23,812 nucleotides of DNA from Saccoglossus kowalevskii (lineage: Eukaryota; Hemichordata; Enteropneusta; Harrimaniidae), in the NCBI RefSeq assembly GCF_000003605.2, contig NW_003140813.1, positions 149,595 to 173,406 of the forward strand, given 5' to 3'. The position numbers were made by a program, and so were the translations under genes. Numbering within the stretch: the stretch's first letter is position 1; each line of letters begins with the position of its first letter. Below are positions 20,188 to 23,812 of this stretch, in pieces. The notes below the pieces were generated by a model. It searched no databases and was not told where the DNA came from. It saw nothing but the letters and a program-made list of their open reading frames with translations.

Positions 20188-20425
20188 CCTTTTCACCACC
20201 AGACTTTTTCTCACAAATTTGTTGTCACTTTTTGCTTACATTCTTCAATATTTCTGGAATTGAACCCCAATTTTTTAGCCAACAGAACAAAATTTGAGTT
20301 AATTTTCAGATTTAACTGAAAAAAGTTTGGTTATTTTTGTTCCAATCTTCCAAAAGAAAATGCAGACTATAAACAGAACTATTTTGTGGATTTATGATGA
20401 AAAGAGGGACCTGGTGGTGAAAAGG
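20188..20425. mobile_element. 238-bp piggyBac-like MITE
   Basis: Flanked by TTAA at 20184-20187 and 20426-20429. Perfect 15-bp terminal inverted repeats ccttttcaccaccag (20188-20202) and ctggtggtgaaaagg (20411-20425). A TTAA duplication with ends starting CCY is typical of piggyBac relatives. The interior is AT-rich and encodes no transposase. Confidence 0.8.
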
Positions 20426-21165
20426 TTAATGTACATTTCAAGTGGCAGCTTAGTTGGGTCATTAGTTGAATTTTCCTAAAAGTATACACTTAATATTTGT
20501 TTCTGCAAATTCTACTGACTTATTGTAATAATGACAATAATAATAAAGTTTCATTGCAATTTGCACTTACAAAAAAAAAGTCAGGAGAGACAACAGTGGC
20601 ACTCAATGTCCAAAACTGTCGCCTGGCACAAAAATATTTTTTTTAAAAAGTTTCATTATACCATAATGAAATTGCAAATTCATTTTGGGCTGAAAGTAAT
20701 AAAAAGATGAGTATGATAGTCTATTTTAAATTTCCATCTACACAGACTTTAAATATTGATTCACACTCAGGCTGACAAAATAATATGGTAACACACAAAG
20801 AATAAATATTCATACCTAAATATTTGACTGATCGCACCGCACCCAAAACATGACCACATGGAACAAGATTAACCATACCTCCAGAACCTTATTTTCAATT
20901 TAACAGTCTGTTAAAATAAACAAATATTTTTAAACAAACCTAAATACGCTGGCATGTCAGCTGGTGCCAGCCACAAATCAAAATGCAAAACACAACATCA
21001 ATCATGCATGACAATATAATGGTTTTTGTGGAGACAAATATTACACATGTTGATATATTACAGCATGTGTTTTTCATTTATCTGGAAATTATATGACATA
21101 TAGTTTTTCATTCAAAATTGTTATCATATTATAATCTCGTCTTTTTTTGATACTCTAGCAGAGCT

Positions 21166-21285
21166 ATGATGCGTTGGTCAGCGTACTTGAGATCCAGAAA
21201 TCGTGATCGTCAACGAGAGATGGTTTTACAGTATCATATGCCAAGAGGTTATTATAAAGTATGGAAAACACCTGATCGTACGTAA
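21166..21285 (+). CDS. orphan exon-like ORF, 39 residues, identity unknown
   Basis: A pyrimidine-rich acceptor (ctttttttgatactctag/cag) precedes an open frame reading MMRWSAYLRSRNRDRQREM, then a Tyr/Lys/Trp-rich tail ending KTPDRT and TAA. It is strongly basic and looks protein-like compared with the AT-rich surroundings. It could be the last coding exon of a plus-strand gene, an internal exon using the donor-like gatcgtac/gtaaag, or a micropeptide. I recognise no family and no neighbouring exons. Confidence 0.35.
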   Translation: MMRWSAYLRSRNRDRQREMVLQYHMPRGYYKVWKTPDRT

Positions 21286-21334
21286 AGCATAAACCATTAA
21301 ATATTGGGGGTGAATATTGGTCCTTAATTCAAAT

Positions 21335-21360
21335 CACAGTCCCTCTATAGAGGGACTGTG
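21335..21360. repeat. perfect 26-bp palindrome
   Basis: Half-site cacagtccctcta is followed directly by its exact reverse complement, with no loop. It lies 50 bp after the stop of the orphan ORF. It may be a relic of a palindromic MITE or a dyad binding site. Confidence 0.9.
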
Positions 21361-21501
21361 TTCAAATGTAGCATAATCAAGAGGGACATTTTCAATACCC
21401 GAAATTACATCATTGCTTCACCACTATATCCTAGCTGCTCCGGTTCAGCAATTACCTGCTTGTTTTATGTCCATTGCAATGTGCTAACACCAACTCTAAT
21501 T

Positions 21502-21889
21502 CCCGGGGAGGGGGGGGGGGGTAACTTCCACATTAAGTGGGTAAGGGTGTGAAGCCCACCTCTCGAAAACCATACTCACTTCTAAACCATTTTTTTTTTC
21601 TATTTATATACCCACTTCTAAACACAAGTGTTTTCAGCGAAAAAAAAAACACCCAGCTCACAACTTTCGCAACCAGTGAGCGCATCCGGGCAATGCATTT
21701 TATTCAGCCTTTCCAGTATTTGGCTTTGAATATAAGAATCTGTGAAAAAGTAAATCAATGCTACACATTTCTAAACCAAACCATTGATAAATGGCTACCC
21801 ACTTCTAAACAAAATAACGTGAAATGACACCCCAGTCGGGCGGCACATACCCGTATTGCACTTCTATGGAAGTAGCCCCCCCCCCCCGG
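21502..21889. mobile_element. 388-bp hAT-like MITE with G-run/C-run ends
   Basis: Flanked by an exact 8-bp direct repeat ctctaatt (21494-21501 and 21890-21897), the duplication length typical of hAT elements. Ends are inverted repeats: ccgggg, a 12-G run and taacttcca on the left; the reverse complement on the right gives ccgg, a 12-G run and ctacttcca. The interior has four copies of a cacttctaaac-like motif (near 21578, 21612, 21765, 21800) and no transposase. Confidence 0.75.
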
Positions 21890-22180
21890 CTCTAATTGGG
21901 CACAAGTTTACAATGAGTGTGAAAATGTGCGATTTTGTCACTGTACAAAATATAAAGACATTGAACAAATTTAGTAGTAATGATTTTAGCTATTTTGGAT
22001 TAAATAAAATAAGCATAACTTTTTTGTTCGTAGTTCGGTTCATTATTAACTGAACATGGAGTCTATATAAAATAGAATTTGGGCGTGGTTTCTAAATTAC
22101 GGTAACTTTTGTAATTTGATGTTTTCGTAACTTGATGTCCGTAATTCGAACAATTCAGCATCTCTATACTTACTAATACA

Positions 22181-22290
22181 ATGTTGTTCCTCGGACAACT
22201 TTATAATATATGATGTTCCTTGGACAGCTTTCTGATACATGTTGTTCATGGGACAACTTCAAAACACGTTGTTTGTGGTACGATTTTATA
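22181..22290. repeat. minisatellite, ~29-bp units, four diverged copies
   Basis: Units begin near 22183, 22212, 22241 and 22268 with gttgttcc or a variant. Each has the form ttgttcc-n-ggacaac followed by a t/a-rich tail. Spacing is 29, 29 and 27. The unit core is itself an imperfect inverted repeat. Confidence 0.7.
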
Positions 22291-22381
22291 ATACGTGTAT
22301 CAAGAGATATTTTAATATTGGAAGGGGTGCGCTGATTGGTTGTTGACGAAGTTAATCTAGGAACAATAATTGATAAGCGGA

Positions 22382-22401
22382 GGTTGTTCCTTGGAACAAC
22401 C
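22382..22401. repeat. perfect dyad ggttgttcc-tt-ggaacaacc
   Basis: Two 9-base arms around a 2-base centre. The arms match the core of the minisatellite units 100-200 bp to the left, so it looks like an intact version of that hairpin unit. Confidence 0.85.
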
Positions 22402-22659
22402 CTCAATCTGTAAAATCTACCACAGCTGAAGCTCACCGACGACCTGACTTCCGGATTGCCCGGGGACATAAGGTACACCAAAAGCGTGTTGCTACATTTT
22501 ACATTGCCAATGATGGTGTAGCAAAAACACAAGACTTTGAACTTGTTTAACTTACCGACACAATGATAATGAAACATTAGCACAATGCTAATGAAACATG
22601 AATGAAACAAGATCATAGAAACCGGATTAGAATCGCAAGTTGTGAAGTTCTAGGGAATG

Positions 22660-22959
22660 CGAAGGAATGCAGGTAACATGCGTGCCGCCCCCACGCGTTA
22701 ACGTTTAGCATGGCTACCAAATTTAGGATCAGACGTTTTGATTGGTGAAGAAGTTAGGACGGCGCCGACAGCGTCCTATACAAACACTTGTTTGAGTAAT
22801 CATGTGACAAGTCCCAGTTTACTGAAAATGTACTACATTCTATAATCGTACAGGTCTAAAAGTCGACATTAACAGAAGATGAAATGTAAAAAAAAACCAA
22901 GAAACATAAAGAACAACAAATACAAATTACGCGCTTTACACGTAAGCTTATGAATATTC
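22660..22959 (+). promoter_or_regulatory. presumptive promoter region of the THEG-like gene
   Basis: Locally richer in GC and CpG (ccgcccccacgcgttaacg, ggcgccgacagcg) than the rest of the window. It contains an inverted CCAAT box (attgg at 22741). No TATA box stands out. Inferred from position upstream of the first exon. Confidence 0.3.
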
Positions 22960-23258
22960 ATGAGGTTCACAATGGAATGCGGAAGCGAATTTTTGTTAGT
23001 ACGTAGCAACCTCCTTGGCAACAAAGTCGAAGTCAAACAAAAGCGGTTCGATAATGAATTAGTACTTTATTCCGCCATGGCCGCCGCTACACAGTGTAAG
23101 TCTTTACGTGTCGACATAACTCATAGTTACTTTATTTCAAGGGATATACTATATATTTTCTAATTATCTACCATTTTCTTGTCGTTCACAGCCAACGTGA
23201 AACGGATCGACGTTCTTGCCAGACCGAAACAGCTTCCACCTACTTTCCGCGAAGACCG
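22960..23258 (+). CDS. probable THEG-like (testicular haploid expressed gene / sperm microtubule-associated) protein, first two exons, 3' part outside window
   Basis: Exon 1 ends at 23095 (CACAGT/gtaagt) and exon 2 is 23192-23258 (acceptor cgttcacag, donor GACCG/gtaagt). Joining restores the frame (T|CC = Ser) and gives MAAATQSNVKRIDVLARPK followed by QLPPTFREDR. The pattern R-I-x-x-L-A-x-P-K is that of THEG repeats, found in sperm flagellar microtubule proteins. Two starts are possible: 22960, after an in-frame TGA at 22951, or 23077, which has a very strong Kozak context (gccgccATGGcc) and which I prefer. GTTGCC-type RFX half-sites on the minus strand (23006-23020) would suit a ciliary or sperm gene. 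Only one repeat is visible, so the family call is tentative. Confidence 0.55.
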
Positions 23259-23812
23259 GTAAGTTTTCAAATACATGTTTCGTGTATTGACACTGTGTGC
23301 ACCGGTAGGGTATGCTGGTCCCAAACAAACACGCGGTCATGATAGCGTGTCCGTCTTCAAGCGCTACTAATCGTAAAATCCAAATATAAAACGCAGATCG
23401 AAAAGCAATGCTTGAATTAGAAGTTGACAAAAATTCGCGCTTTTTTTTCAATATATACATACATAAATAAAATGCTAGTAGCCTGCGAAACAATTCTGCA
23501 GAAAATATCCCACTAGTCACAATAATTTACAACAACGTATTGAATATCGAGCAGCAATTATATTTCAAAAGATCCATTTTTATTACCCTATGAAAACTGA
23601 GAATGAAATAACGAGAAATGGAAGCCATTTTCTCTATCAACTTCGTAACGTAATTCATCCATAGATTCATCATAAAACTTTTACTAAATTTTTTGAGAAA
23701 AAAAAAATTTACTACCTACTGACAGGAAGCACCCACCCCTCTATTTGTTTGTGAAAGCTATGTATTGACGTTTTAATGGACTCTAAGACTAAATAAACCA
23801 TAGACCTTAAAA
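23259..23812 (+). other. start of an intron of the THEG-like gene, to the window edge
   Basis: AT-rich sequence after the donor at 23259. No further exon recognised. The minus-strand open frame at 23164-23520 is antisense to exon 2 and is rejected as a gene. Confidence 0.6.

Larger units (their letters stand above)
19068..21158. other. non-coding interval upstream of the CASD1-like gene
   Basis: No recognisable gene. It contains a (ttaaa)n microsatellite at 19359-19380 and the TTAA-flanked MITE at 20188-20425. A minus-strand open frame at 19846-20214 starts inside that MITE and resembles nothing known. I looked for an SGNH domain on the minus strand and saw none. Confidence 0.6.
21286..22959. 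other. non-coding interval before the THEG-like gene
   Basis: Holds a perfect palindrome (21335-21360), a hAT-like MITE (21502-21889), a ~29-bp minisatellite (22181-22290), a second dyad (22382-22401) and, at its right end, a CpG-richer presumptive promoter. The minus-strand frame at 22173-22616 runs through the minisatellite and is not taken as a gene. Confidence 0.65.

Noticed and set aside
19846-20214. 122-codon minus-strand frame with exon-like signals (acceptor at 20083-20084, donor-like gtaaag at 19916)
   Set aside because: Its first codons are piggyBac-like MITE sequence and the remainder (around IPLNYLEINKLKSLEKLY) matches no family I know. Worth a transcript check but not supportable as a gene.
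22173-22616. 147-codon minus-strand frame
   Set aside because: It passes through the ~29-bp minisatellite, whose unit is not a multiple of three, and has no recognisable domain.
23164-23520. 118-codon minus-strand frame
   Set aside because: Antisense to THEG-like exon 2 and its intron; explained by the plus-strand gene.
1-23812. tRNA genes, rRNA, CRISPR arrays, viral or retroelement coding regions
   Set aside because: I saw no B-box-like ggttcgantcc, no regular direct-repeat array, and no reverse transcriptase, integrase or transposase motifs on either strand.

Overview
The window is eukaryotic nuclear DNA from a draft assembly. It is AT-rich, has spliced genes with GT-AG introns, and carries a 261-base run of N. 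Codons, intron sizes, a CASD1-type gene and many small DNA-transposon remnants suggest an invertebrate deuterostome such as a hemichordate. That assignment is inference from protein resemblance and repeat style.

Left part, 183-10031, plus strand: the last eleven coding exons of UBR5 (EDD/hyd), a giant HECT-type E3 ubiquitin ligase. All ten internal junctions keep frame (3336 nt, 1111 residues plus stop). The C-terminal third is complete: a conserved core segment, an expanded Ser/Thr/Pro-rich linker, the MLLE (PABC) domain, and the HECT domain ending in GFV, with the catalytic Cys 31 residues before the end. The UBR box and N-terminal part lie left of the window.

Centre, 10032-14405: the tails of two convergent genes. 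It holds the UBR5 3' UTR with candidate poly(A) signals, a TTAA-flanked MITE, copies of two dispersed repeats, an assembly gap and the CASD1 3' UTR.

Right-centre, 14406-18911, minus strand: a three-exon gene (607 residues) homologous to the multi-membrane acyltransferase part of CASD1/Cas1p. Its predicted start lies just upstream of the first membrane segment and follows an in-frame stop, so this model has no SGNH domain. It would therefore resemble the stand-alone RWA proteins of plants. This is the most interesting gene-level observation, and it depends on the 5' end being right.

Right part, 19068-23812: mostly non-coding. It has two MITEs with clean target-site duplications (TTAA, and an 8-bp hAT-like one), a perfect 26-bp palindrome, a ~29-bp minisatellite of hairpin-like units, one orphan exon-like ORF of unknown identity, and the first two exons of a probable THEG-like (sperm microtubule-associated) gene running off the right edge.

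The genes do not form a functional unit. No tRNA, rRNA or CRISPR was recognised.
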